Assembly (NCBI GenBank): GCA_007571225.1
Contig: RKRU01000068.1
Location: 1 to 15,490, forward strand
Origin: Nitrosopumilaceae archaeon
Lineage (GTDB): Archaea > Thermoproteota > Nitrososphaeria > Nitrososphaerales > Nitrosopumilaceae
DNA: 15,490 bases
Direction of reading: 5' to 3'
Shown here: positions 6,878-13,087 of the stretch, in pieces
How positions within the stretch are numbered: the stretch's first letter is position 1
How the letters are laid out: each line of letters begins with the position of its first letter
Program-made: the position numbers and the translations under genes
The notes under the pieces: model-generated
Database searches by the model: none
The model's input: only the letters and a program-made list of their open reading frames with translations
Told to the model about the DNA's origin: nothing

Positions 6878-8725
6878 CTAACTCTCCCGCTTGTTTGAGG
6901 TGATTCGGAGTGGATCGGACACAACCTTCTTTGTTACTATATATCCCGAATACCCGTGCTCTGCTGAGACCTCGCTACTGTCCATCTTCGAAAACGAATA
7001 CTCCTCAAAGTCCTTGACTACCTCGTAAAAGTACTCCCCTATGATCAGCCCATTTGCCGTGGCGCTCCTGTTTATCTTGGCGCACCTGTTGACGGTCGTA
7101 CCAAAGATGTCCTCCACCGTAGAGGTCAAACTCTTTGCGATCCGGACTATTCCATACGTGGCGCTTATCCTGTAGTTCATGGGGGGCAGCTCCGCCTTGT
7201 TCAGCTTGCGGTTGATCCTGTCGTGTATCTCGCCCATGGCCAGGCAGCAGTCTAGACATTTTCTGAGTATCTGCTTCTCGTCGTGTCCGTATATGGAGAA
7301 GTAGAACAGCAGGGCGTCTCCTATATTCTTGACTATCGTTCCCTCGTACTTTTGGATTACGAGGCCCATGGAGTTTATGAATATCTTGTAAAATTCACTA
7401 ATCTGTGTATCCGTCATCTGGGAACACGTCTTTGTGGAGTTCATAATGTCCACCATTCCGACACAGTACTTTTCACTATGATTGGAGAACTGTAGCAGCA
7501 CCCCCTCCTGCTGCCTGATGATTCCCTCCTTCTCCTTAATTCTGATCATCGACTCCCTGAGCTTGTGTGTCATCGTGTCGAATGCTGCTGCTAGTTCTCC
7601 CACCTCATCCTTCGTCTTAATCTCCGTTCTAATGTCAAAGTTCCCGCCTGCGACCTCGTTTGCCATATTCTTTATTCGTAGTATGGGCTTTGAGACTGTC
7701 CTTGATACAAGAAATGCCAGTCCAATCATTCCAAACATGATGGCCGTTCCCGTCTGAAGTATGTTGATCTGTAGCGTAACTATCGGCTCCTCTACCTCGT
7801 CCCTGTCGATCTCTGCTAGTAGTACAAATCCCAGATCCGACGCGCAATACGAGGACCCGTGTACGGCGCCCCTGTAGCTTGCGTATATGCCCGAATACAC
7901 TACATTGTTGTCAAGACACTCGGTTACTGCAATATTGTCCACCGTGGTCTGTTGCTCAGTTCTATCGATAAATTTTACTTGATTCATTATGTGGCCGTCG
8001 CGGTCCACTATGAATACCTCCCCCATGTCGCCTAGTCCAGATCTTGCCAGTATAAGATCATCTATAATGGAGAACGGAATCCTAGTTATCATGGTGCCGA
8101 TCCACTCGCTCTCTACTGCGTCAAGCGGCCTGACAAGGTACTGTCTACCAATATCCTGCCTCTCATCAAGTACCCCTACAGCGCCGTTTTGAAATATCTG
8201 AGTTGCAATTACCAGGGTTGTTGTACTGTCATCCTCATCACGCTCAAAGTCTATAAACGGCCCGTCTAGAGAGCGCTGGTAATAGATCCTGTCGTCAACG
8301 GGCTTGTGTTCTGGGTGAAGCGTAAAGATCTCACTGCCGTCATTATCATAGATGTTTATGCCTGAGATTACTGTGCTATATCCTACATTTGCCTCAAACT
8401 CCCTGATCTGGTTGAGAAACGTGGTTCTGTACTCTGCCCGTGCGGAGTCTAGCAACAGTCCGGGTATGTCGCTCAGATCGTTGATCGATTCACGGATCAC
8501 CGGATCACTCCCTAACATGTTGTTCTGTATAACTCTGGTCTCGATTATGGTGCGCAGTGCAGAGCCGTGCGTGTTGGACTCGCTCTTAAGGTGATTCTGG
8601 GTGTTTGTTGTGATTATGTTCGTGGCACTCTCAAAACTGATGTAACCTGTAATTGTAAATGCAAAGAGCCCCGCCATTATCACCAAAAAGATCAATTTTC
8701 TGCTGAGCGTAACTGCTATGCGCAT
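6878..8725 (-). CDS. Membrane sensor with HAMP and class III adenylate-cyclase domains
   Basis: A 615-residue signalling protein predicted to make a cyclic nucleotide, probably cAMP, in response to an extracellular signal. Order: membrane helix (about 9-29); outside sensor domain of about 290 residues resembling Cache-type domains; second membrane helix (323-342); HAMP linker (343-395, SKPILRIKNMANEVAGGNFD ... DEVGELAAAFDTM); coiled linker; class III cyclase domain (about 418-600). Metal-binding aspartates are present in VGMVDIMNST (D426) and KNIGDALLFYF (D470). K466 and D539 (EDIFGTTVN) fit the adenine-selecting pair of adenylate cyclases. N546 is the usual transition-state asparagine, but the arginine four residues later is Lys (K550). 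The start at 8725 fits a leaderless transcript from TATA at 8745-8755. A family B element lies 74 bases upstream. Confidence 0.9.
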   Translation of the reverse strand: MRIAVTLSRKLIFLVIMAGLFAFTITGYISFESATNIITTNTQNHLKSESNTHGSALRTIIETRVIQNNMLGSDPVIRESINDLSDIPGLLLDSARAEYRTTFLNQIREFEANVGYSTVISGINIYDNDGSEIFTLHPEHKPVDDRIYYQRSLDGPFIDFERDEDDSTTTLVIATQIFQNGAVGVLDERQDIGRQYLVRPLDAVESEWIGTMITRIPFSIIDDLILARSGLGDMGEVFIVDRDGHIMNQVKFIDRTEQQTTVDNIAVTECLDNNVVYSGIYASYRGAVHGSSYCASDLGFVLLAEIDRDEVEEPIVTLQINILQTGTAIMFGMIGLAFLVSRTVSKPILRIKNMANEVAGGNFDIRTEIKTKDEVGELAAAFDTMTHKLRESMIRIKEKEGIIRQQEGVLLQFSNHSEKYCVGMVDIMNSTKTCSQMTDTQISEFYKIFINSMGLVIQKYEGTIVKNIGDALLFYFSIYGHDEKQILRKCLDCCLAMGEIHDRINRKLNKAELPPMNYRISATYGIVRIAKSLTSTVEDIFGTTVNRCAKINRSATANGLIIGEYFYEVVKDFEEYSFSKMDSSEVSAEHGYSGYIVTKKVVSDPLRITSNKRES

Positions 8726-8744
8726 TGCACGCTTTGTCTTAAAT

Positions 8745-8755
8745 ATCTATAAAAC
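8745..8755 (-). promoter_or_regulatory. TATA box of the cyclase gene
   Basis: On the minus strand GTTTTATAGAT is centred about 25 bases before the ATG at 8725. A second A/T stretch (TTTATAAAA, about 8758-8768) lies further upstream. Confidence 0.55.
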
Positions 8756-8799
8756 TTTTTATTTTATAAACTCATTATGTAACCTTGGCCAAGTTTGTA

Positions 8800-8883
8800 G
8801 TAACCGTTTACGTCCCTCACGTCTGAATAACTGATTCTAGGCACAAATTTGGCAAATTGTTTACGCTGGACGTAAACAGTTAC
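8800..8883 (-). repeat. Family B inverted-repeat element upstream of the cyclase gene
   Basis: The cleanest family B copy (84 bp), with ends GTAACCGTTTACGTCC (8800-8815) and the complement of GTAACTGTTTACGTCC (8868-8883). The internal hairpin GTTTACG, loop CTGGA on the + strand, CGTAAAC is at 8859-8877. The non-hairpin end faces the cyclase gene, 74 bases from its start codon. No flanking target duplication is visible. Confidence 0.85.
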
Positions 8884-8987
8884 AACTCTAGGATTGTCCG
8901 TGCTTGGTCCATGCGACAGAATTAATACTCTAGTTGATGTTCGCTCTGGCGACTCACGGCGTTGTCAGTGAAGATGCAATTAGGTAG

Positions 8988-8996
8988 AGATTAAAG
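8988..8996 (+). promoter_or_regulatory. TATA box of the DUSP23-like phosphatase gene
   Basis: AGATTAAAG lies about 23-31 bases before the ATG at 9019, consistent with leaderless transcription. The divergent promoter of the cyclase gene is about 240 bases to the left, with a family B element between them. Confidence 0.5.
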
Positions 8997-9018
8997 ACGT
9001 GACACCATCGTACCTTAT

Positions 9019-9525
9019 ATGAGCCGGCCTGGAAATCTTTGGAGACGGGTGCATGGCGGCATCACGAAACGGCCCACCAACTTCTCTTGGATAGTGGAGA
9101 ATAGTATTGCGGGCTCGGGCATTCCCACAAGCCGTAACGAGTTTGATTGGATTCTGTCTAGGGGGGTGCGATCCGTGGTGACCATGACAGAACGTGCGCT
9201 GCCCGGTGAGTGGATATCGGAGAGTGGCGTAGACTATCTGCATCTTCCAACACCCGATATGCATGCCCCCGAATTGGAGAGTCTAGACAGGGCTGCAGAC
9301 TTTATACAGACGCAGGCTGCACGCGGACATCCCGTGATGGTTCATTGCGCTGCAGGCCTCGGTCGAGCAGGAACCGTTCTAGCATGCTATCTTGTAAAGT
9401 ACGCTGGATACACTGCAGAGCGTGCCATATCTGAGATCAGAGAAAAGAGGCCGGGTTCTATACAGTCAGACGAGCAAGAAAACGCAATTGTATTCTTTGC
9501 GCGACAGGTGGATGGCATACGATAA
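9019..9525 (+). CDS. DUSP23 (VHZ)-like dual-specificity protein phosphatase
   Basis: A 168-residue cysteine-dependent phosphatase expected to remove phosphate from Tyr and possibly Ser/Thr residues of proteins. The signature HCAAGLGRAGT contains the CX5R loop (C118 nucleophile, R124), and the general-acid aspartate is probably D79 in PTPDMHAP. The layout follows the eukaryotic small phosphatase DUSP23 closely: FSWIVENSIAGSGIP near the start, VTMTERALP, the CX5R loop followed by ACYLVK, and RPGSIQSDEQENAI near the end. It appears complete, with no membrane segment. The gene is divergent from the cyclase gene and convergent with the small paralogous pair, whose stop lies 57 bases away. A link to the cyclase is only positional. 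Confidence 0.92.
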   Translation: MSRPGNLWRRVHGGITKRPTNFSWIVENSIAGSGIPTSRNEFDWILSRGVRSVVTMTERALPGEWISESGVDYLHLPTPDMHAPELESLDRAADFIQTQAARGHPVMVHCAAGLGRAGTVLACYLVKYAGYTAERAISEIREKRPGSIQSDEQENAIVFFARQVDGIR

Positions 9526-9582
9526 CTCCAAGCGGCCTGTTGCTGCTGCCGTCCCGTTTGCAGCGTGCGGCTGTGCATGCGT

Positions 9583-9744
9583 TCAGTCCACAAACTCTGC
9601 TACTAGGCTGCCGTCTGATATTCTGATTCTGAGGGTCTTGTTGTTTTGGAAGATCAAGGTGAGTCCTCCATCAGGGTCGGGATCTACCACCCTGACCAGC
9701 TCCTGCATCTTGATTGACTCGAACTTTTCCATTCTGCCGTACAT
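9583..9744 (-). CDS. Small protein, second of a tandem paralogous pair, 53 residues
   Basis: The minus-strand frame from ATG 9744 encodes 53 residues containing ELVRVVDPDPDGGLTLIF, NNKTLRIRISDG and SLVAEFVD. It aligns along its length with the 50-residue product directly upstream: PDPDGGLTLIFQNNKTLRIR against PDKEGGITFIFKDNRFLFIK, then ISDG against IVDG. That supports both as real genes although each is very short. The start codon directly follows AGGAGGT, and only 11 bases separate it from the stop of the first gene, so they are probably one operon. ATG 9732 is an alternative start. The alternating hydrophobic pattern suggests a small beta-sheet protein. No family recognised. Confidence 0.65.
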   Translation of the reverse strand: MYGRMEKFESIKMQELVRVVDPDPDGGLTLIFQNNKTLRIRISDGSLVAEFVD

Positions 9745-9755
9745 ACCTCCTACAA

Positions 9756-9908
9756 TCATTCTGGAATCGAGATGGTTTGAATCTTGCCATCTACAATCTT
9801 TATGAATAAAAATCTGTTGTCCTTGAAGATAAACGTGATTCCCCCCTCTTTGTCTGGTTCCTCGACCTCCAGTACCGGCTGTCCGAGCAGTCCGTCATAT
9901 TTTGCCAT
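9756..9908 (-). CDS. Small protein, first of a tandem paralogous pair, 50 residues
   Basis: The minus-strand frame from ATG 9908 encodes MAKYDGLLGQPVLEVEEPDK, then EGGITFIFKDNRFLFIKIVD and GKIQTISIPE. It is a paralog of the next gene (9583-9744), sharing the pattern acidic-Pro, GG, hydrophobic-T-hydrophobic-IF, N, then IxIxDG. Its ATG also directly follows AGGAGGT, exactly as in the second gene. A TATA-like sequence lies upstream on the minus strand (9970-9979). No other start codon occurs in the frame between the upstream region and this ATG. Function unknown; probably a compact beta-structured cytoplasmic protein. Confidence 0.65.
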   Translation of the reverse strand: MAKYDGLLGQPVLEVEEPDKEGGITFIFKDNRFLFIKIVDGKIQTISIPE

Positions 9909-9969
9909 ACCTCCTATCCGTATGCCTTCCTTATATCCCTAATTGAGCATGAGCGGTAAGAGGCTACCC

Positions 9970-9979
9970 ACTTTATAAG
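9970..9979 (-). promoter_or_regulatory. TATA box for the small paralogous gene pair
   Basis: On the minus strand the sequence reads CTTATAAAGT inside TGGGTGCTTATAAAG. Transcription would start near 9945, leaving a leader of about 37 bases that includes the AGGAGGT. The same 15-base string occurs at 12302-12316 upstream of rpo11. Confidence 0.5.
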
Positions 9980-9985
9980 CACCCA

Positions 9986-10064
9986 GTAACCGTCGTGTGT
10001 GTCCTATGTAGAATACACCACACACCCATACAATGGACAGGCAAAGTCATACCACGACCGTTAC
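9986..10064. repeat. Inverted repeat enclosing a solo family A end
   Basis: GTAACCGTCGTG (9986-9997) is matched, with one mismatch, by the complement CACGACCGTTAC (10053-10064). Between them, 10035-10052 (GGACAGGCAAAGTCATAC) matches the right terminal repeat of family A at 16 of 18 bases. The GTAACCG ends recall family B, but the interior does not match it. The right arm and the A end overlap the last codons and stop of the 197-codon minus-strand gene. Confidence 0.45.
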
Positions 10065-10640
10065 CGTTATCTCGCGCGAGTTGTTCTTGATGTTGCCCAA
10101 CTCTGTATATTCGTGCTTCTGCCAGGATGCGTATGCCTCTGCACTGATTCTGTAGGTGCCGCCCGAATTGTGGCCTCCAAGTTCCGATGCGCCAAATACA
10201 AACCTCTCAGAAAAGTCAAAGAGCTCATGACGAACATCGTCTTCTGAGGTCCTGATTATAGGTTCAAAGTTCTTGGCAACTTGAACCCAGATCCGCCTGT
10301 CCTTCATCGGATTGACCAGTTTTGGGTTTCTGGTCCAGAATATTGCCGCCTTTCTATACGTGTCCACCGGTCTGCCTATTGGCCTCTTTCTGAACCCGCC
10401 GGTCATCAGCTTTATTCCGTATTTCAGTTTGAACGAGACATCATTTGCACCGTATGCCTCCGTCCAGTCCTTCTCGTTGAAAGCCTCCCTGACTCCACCG
10501 TTTATCGAGAATTTTGCAGTTATCTCGACATTCTCGTCTGGAGCATACTCCTCCTTTGATGTGGCCAGTTTAATCTCTGAGAATCTGCTCTCTGTCAACT
10601 TCAACTGTGTCGGTATGCTGCCCTGTTTTATGTGTGTCAA
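10047..10640 (-). CDS. Hypothetical protein, about 197 residues, TTG start
   Basis: No family recognised. The frame opens with TTG (10640) because the only upstream in-frame codons before a stop are not start codons. A TATA-like stretch at 10667-10676 fits a short or absent leader. The sequence is soluble, with no signal peptide or membrane helix. Residues about 28-60 (EEYAPDENVEITAKFSINGG) look like beta strands of an Ig- or CARDB-like sandwich. The C-terminal part (SGGTYRISAEAYASW ... ITVTVVV) is again strand-like, suggesting an adhesion- or binding-type beta protein. The stop codon TGA lies inside a family A terminal repeat, so the natural C-terminus may have been replaced by an old insertion. 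Confidence 0.65.
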   Translation of the reverse strand: MTHIKQGSIPTQLKLTESRFSEIKLATSKEEYAPDENVEITAKFSINGGVREAFNEKDWTEAYGANDVSFKLKYGIKLMTGGFRKRPIGRPVDTYRKAAIFWTRNPKLVNPMKDRRIWVQVAKNFEPIIRTSEDDVRHELFDFSERFVFGASELGGHNSGGTYRISAEAYASWQKHEYTELGNIKNNSREITVTVVV

Positions 10641-10666
10641 TCTCGAGGGAGTTACAGGTTACTTCC

Positions 10667-10676
10667 CCTATAATCA
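10667..10676 (-). promoter_or_regulatory. Possible TATA box of the 197-codon gene
   Basis: On the minus strand TGATTATAGG is centred about 31 bases before the TTG start at 10640. GTAACCTGTAAC (10651-10662, minus strand) sits between it and the start. Confidence 0.35.
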
Positions 10677-11019
10677 AATCTTGAAGGGAGTTGAGCCCAT
10701 GATCATTTTAGTGAGATCCTGCCGGCTTGTTGTAGTGACATGTTGCGTAATGACTCGGTACATACAAACCGTTGAAGGGACGCAACACGCCGCCGGCAGG
10801 GGTTCCTCCAGTGATAGTGATGCATTGCCATTTTTCAACTTAGCGTAGTCGACGCCATTAGGAACTGTCTTTTTCGAGTATGCTAGGTTGTAAAGTTGGA
10901 ATGCAATGACAGGTGCAGAAAAAATTGTTCCCGTGGAGTGTTGATATGGTCTGGCGCGAGCTCTGTAGTTTGTCAGGACACTGTAGATGTTGAGAATCCA
11001 AAATATTGTGCGCAGAATT
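10674..11019 (-). pseudogene. Unassigned reading-frame fragment, possibly a transposase C-terminus
   Basis: The minus strand is open for about 115 codons with no convincing start. Near the beginning it reads FWILNIYSVLTNYRARARPY, then QHSTGTIFSAPVIAFQLYNL. The tyrosine/arginine/proline pattern followed by a hydrophobic helix resembles C-termini of DDE transposases, but no catalytic residue is covered. The later half (around PAACCVPSTVCMYR) overlaps a strong inverted repeat (10718-10800) and may not be coding. It probably represents decayed mobile-element DNA next to the IS630 remnant. The identification is tentative. Confidence 0.3.
10718..10800. repeat. Nested stem-loop of 83 bases
   Basis: Three nested pairs of complementary segments share one centre: CCTGCCGGC (10718-10726) with GCCGGCAGG (10792-10800); TGTTGCG (10741-10747) with CGCAACA (10781-10787); CGGT (10756-10759) with ACCG (10768-10771). 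It could fold as a structured RNA on either strand, or be a palindromic repeat similar in size to family B. Confidence 0.55.
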
Positions 11020-11091
11020 CCCTATAGGTGCGTGTGTTGCTGTACACGCGCGATTTTACAACAGCCAATCAAACATCTTGACCGGCTCACA

Positions 11092-12099
11092 TTACCTGTT
11101 TTCCAACATTTTGGTTATGGTGTCCTTCATTCCATCGACATCCTCAAACAATGTGTTGCCCTTGCACCTTCTTATCGACTCCCAATATCCTTTGACCGGA
11201 TTCAGTTTGGGCGTATATGGATGCAGATACATCAGCATGATATCGCCATTACAAAACTCTACGAACTCTTTTGTCATTTTCGACTTGTGCGGTGAGGTGT
11301 TGTCGACTATGGCAATTATTTTACCGTATTTTTCTTCAGGGGATGAGGAGAGCGATAAAGCTGCCACTGTTTGAGCTGTCACTGTACAGGTAGCCAAAGC
11401 TGTCTTTGGTGAGGCTTCCATACATGTGAACGCGATGTCTTGACAGAGTTACCTTTGCATATACAGGCTCCCCCTTCAGATACCAGTCTTTTGTTGTATC
11501 CGGCCCCCACTATGAGTGATGTCGCATCGACTGGCACCACCTTATGTTCGGGGTTTTTCTTCGCCGTTTCTGCAACTTCTCTCTTAAATTTCTCCTTTAT
11601 GGGTTCGTCGGCCGCCTTTGGATGCCTAGATCTAGGTATCCTGCGTGAGAAACCTAGTTTGCGCAGTATGCAGTAGGTATTGCTGACTGAATATTCTACA
11701 TCAAATTTCTCTTTGATGTGTTTGATCACCAGCTTTGCCGACTACGACCCTGATTGGAACTCCGCAGCTGCGGGATCCTGATGCAATGTCTACTTTGAGC
11801 TGCTCTAACTACCCCTTGCTCAGTTTGGATGGGACTCCCTTTGGTTTTTTGTCGTATAGTGCACTTATGCCGCATCTGGCGGCTTTCTGGAGCCATTTTT
11901 GGGTTGTTCTAACTACCATGTTGAATATTTTGGCAATCTCAGATATTGCCATCCTCTTCTTTCTCTACATGTATACTAGCAGTCGAGTCTTGGCCTTCTG
12001 ATCGGTCTCCTCCTTTTGCATCTTTTGTAGGTCTTCCATCTTGTAGTCGCGTAAAAATTCGTCACCTATTGGAATTAGTCGGAATCTTCTCCCTTTCAT
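11092..12099 (-). pseudogene. Decayed IS630-family transposase
   Basis: Read from the ATG at 12099 on the minus strand, the frame encodes an IS630-type transposase of about 335 residues, but it is broken many times. The N-terminal helix-turn-helix part (AISEIAKIFNMVVRTTQKWL) is interrupted by two in-frame TAG codons (11965-11967, 11809-11811). The second lies where SKG-Q-LEQL, a CAG codon, would be expected. Frame changes follow near 11735-11790, at the run of five C at 11470-11474 (plus strand) and near 11335-11355. The middle carries HIKEKFDVEYSVSNTYCILR and VDATSLIVGAGYNKRLVSEG (first acidic residue). The C-terminal part carries IIAIVDNTSPHK (second Asp) and LHPYTPKLNPVKGYWESIRR, the classical IS630 end with the usual final Glu apparently Lys. 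It cannot make an active enzyme. Terminal repeats were not recognised. Confidence 0.9.
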
Positions 12100-12219
12100 A
12101 ACTACCCCTCTTGAAATCTGTGTTTAGCCCCCCTTGTCAATTTTTCACTTTTAAGGGCAATTTCTTCCTCACATCACTACGATCGTCTGTACTAGGTTAC
12201 CCTCCCTCCCCCCACTCAC

Positions 12220-12301
12220 GTATCGTTTAGGTTAGGCGTGAATATTTTGCGGAATTTATGTCAAGATCAGTAATTCAGACATGTGGGACTTAGACGGCCT
12301 C
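12220..12301 (+). repeat. Diverged family B element upstream of rpo11
   Basis: An 82-bp stretch that aligns end to end with family B, though with many changes. Clear matches are the start GTATCGTTTAGG, the middle GCGGAATTTATGTC, then AGATCAGTAATTCAGACATG and TGGGACTTAGACGG. The 7-bp hairpin persists weakly (GTTTAGG with CGTGAAT, allowing wobble pairs). The proximal end is 79 bases before the rpo11 start codon. The upstream stretch 12100-12219 holds nothing I can name apart from a pyrimidine-rich run at about 12200-12215. Confidence 0.65.
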
Positions 12302-12347
12302 TGGGTGCTTATAAAGGAGGTAACCTGTTAAGATCACCCCCGGGATT

Positions 12348-12357
12348 GATTTATATT
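12348..12357 (+). promoter_or_regulatory. TATA box of rpo11-tfs
   Basis: GATTTATATT is centred about 28 bases before the ATG at 12381. A second TATA-like sequence, CTTATAAAGG (12309-12318), lies further upstream and is followed by GTAACCTGTTAA. Confidence 0.65.
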
Positions 12358-12380
12358 CATACTCTGAAGCCTGTGTTCAT

Positions 12381-12662
12381 ATGAAGGCCAAGGTAATCAA
12401 CTCAACACCAGAAGAGATCAACCTATCCATCAAGGAGACGGATATTGGTATACTGTATATTGTTCAACACGAGGTACTCAAAAAGGATGACACCAACTTT
12501 GCCGGCGTAATAATGAAACACCCACTCACAAGCGAGTGCTGGATGCGTGTGAGTACTTCTACGGATCCGTTGGATGAACTTAAACGAGCTACAGACTCTG
12601 CCATACAGACCGCCCGGGATCTCAAGGAACTAATTAATTCCACAGTCAAGGTAGTAGACTGA
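12381..12662 (+). CDS. rpo11: DNA-directed RNA polymerase subunit Rpo11 (subunit L)
   Basis: A 93-residue homolog of eukaryotic Rpb11 and archaeal subunit L. It pairs with Rpo3 (subunit D) in the assembly platform of the RNA polymerase core. The sequence shows the typical N-terminal strand and helix, the conserved ILYIVQHEVLKKDDTNFAGV helix/loop, KHPLTSECWMRV (the HPL motif) and the DPLDELKRA start of the long C-terminal helix. Length is normal for the family. The stop codon overlaps the ATG of tfs by one base (TGATG), so the two are translated from one message, an arrangement that fits their shared role in transcription. A diverged family B element and two TATA-like sequences lie upstream. 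Confidence 0.93.
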   Translation: MKAKVINSTPEEINLSIKETDIGILYIVQHEVLKKDDTNFAGVIMKHPLTSECWMRVSTSTDPLDELKRATDSAIQTARDLKELINSTVKVVD

Positions 12663-12994
12663 TGAAGTTCTGCCCTACATGTGAGGCAAAGCTGAAGAAG
12701 GGTCCGGCCGGACTGCGCTGCCCCAAATGCGAGTATGTAGAGAGTTCCACCGCCAATGAAAGGCGCGGCGATGTTGCGCCTGATAACGGCCCTGCAGAAT
12801 CAGAGTCGTCTGATGGACTAAACGTGTTGGATGCAGATACAGGGGAGACACTTCCGACGATCAACATCGACTGCGCAAAGTGTGAAAATGATGTGGCCAT
12901 ATGGTGGATGCTCCAGACCCGGAGTGCCGATGAACCGACCACCCAGTTTTACCGATGTACAAAATGCCAATATACTTGGCGTGACTATTCCTAG
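12662..12994 (+). CDS. tfs: Transcription factor S (TFIIS-like RNA cleavage factor)
   Basis: A 110-residue archaeal TFS, which helps backtracked RNA polymerase cut its transcript and resume, improving elongation and fidelity. The N-terminal zinc ribbon uses CPTC (C4, C7) and CPKC (C20, C23). An acidic linker follows (AESESSDGLNVLDADTGE). The C-terminal zinc ribbon uses CAKC and CTKC. The catalytic acidic loop is intact in QTRSADEPTTQFYRC, in which the Asp-Glu pair reaches into the polymerase active site. The WRDYS end matches the family. The one-base overlap with rpo11 implies translational coupling. Nothing unusual except the longer acidic linker. Confidence 0.95.
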   Translation: MKFCPTCEAKLKKGPAGLRCPKCEYVESSTANERRGDVAPDNGPAESESSDGLNVLDADTGETLPTINIDCAKCENDVAIWWMLQTRSADEPTTQFYRCTKCQYTWRDYS

Positions 12995-13052
12995 GACTCT
13001 TTTACCTGTCTGCGGACTTCTGATTTTAGGTGGCAGGGTTGGTCAACATATT

Positions 13053-13062
13053 ACTTTATTTT
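13053..13062 (+). promoter_or_regulatory. TATA box of pcna
   Basis: ACTTTATTTT is centred about 30 bases before the TTG at 13088 and about 24 before the TTG at 13082. It supports a downstream TTG start rather than the TTG at 13061, which overlaps the box itself. Confidence 0.5.
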
Positions 13063-13087
13063 GGGGTGCCTTTCACGAAGCTTGAAT

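Noticed and set aside
8884..9018. Possible RNA gene between the family B element and the phosphatase gene
   Set aside because: No tRNA-like cloverleaf or strong hairpin was found; only the phosphatase promoter can be supported.
10312..10848. A 178-codon + strand frame
   Set aside because: It is mostly antisense to the minus-strand 197-codon gene, whose strand pattern and promoter are more convincing. The remainder crosses the nested stem-loop.
11809..11967. TAG codons in the transposase read as pyrrolysine
   Set aside because: The gene also has several frameshifts, so decay explains the stops. No pyrrolysine genes are visible and the lineage is not known to use it.
13061..13087. TTG at 13061 as the PCNA start
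   Set aside because: It overlaps the TATA box and adds residues that do not belong to the family. The downstream TTG gives the expected MTF start.
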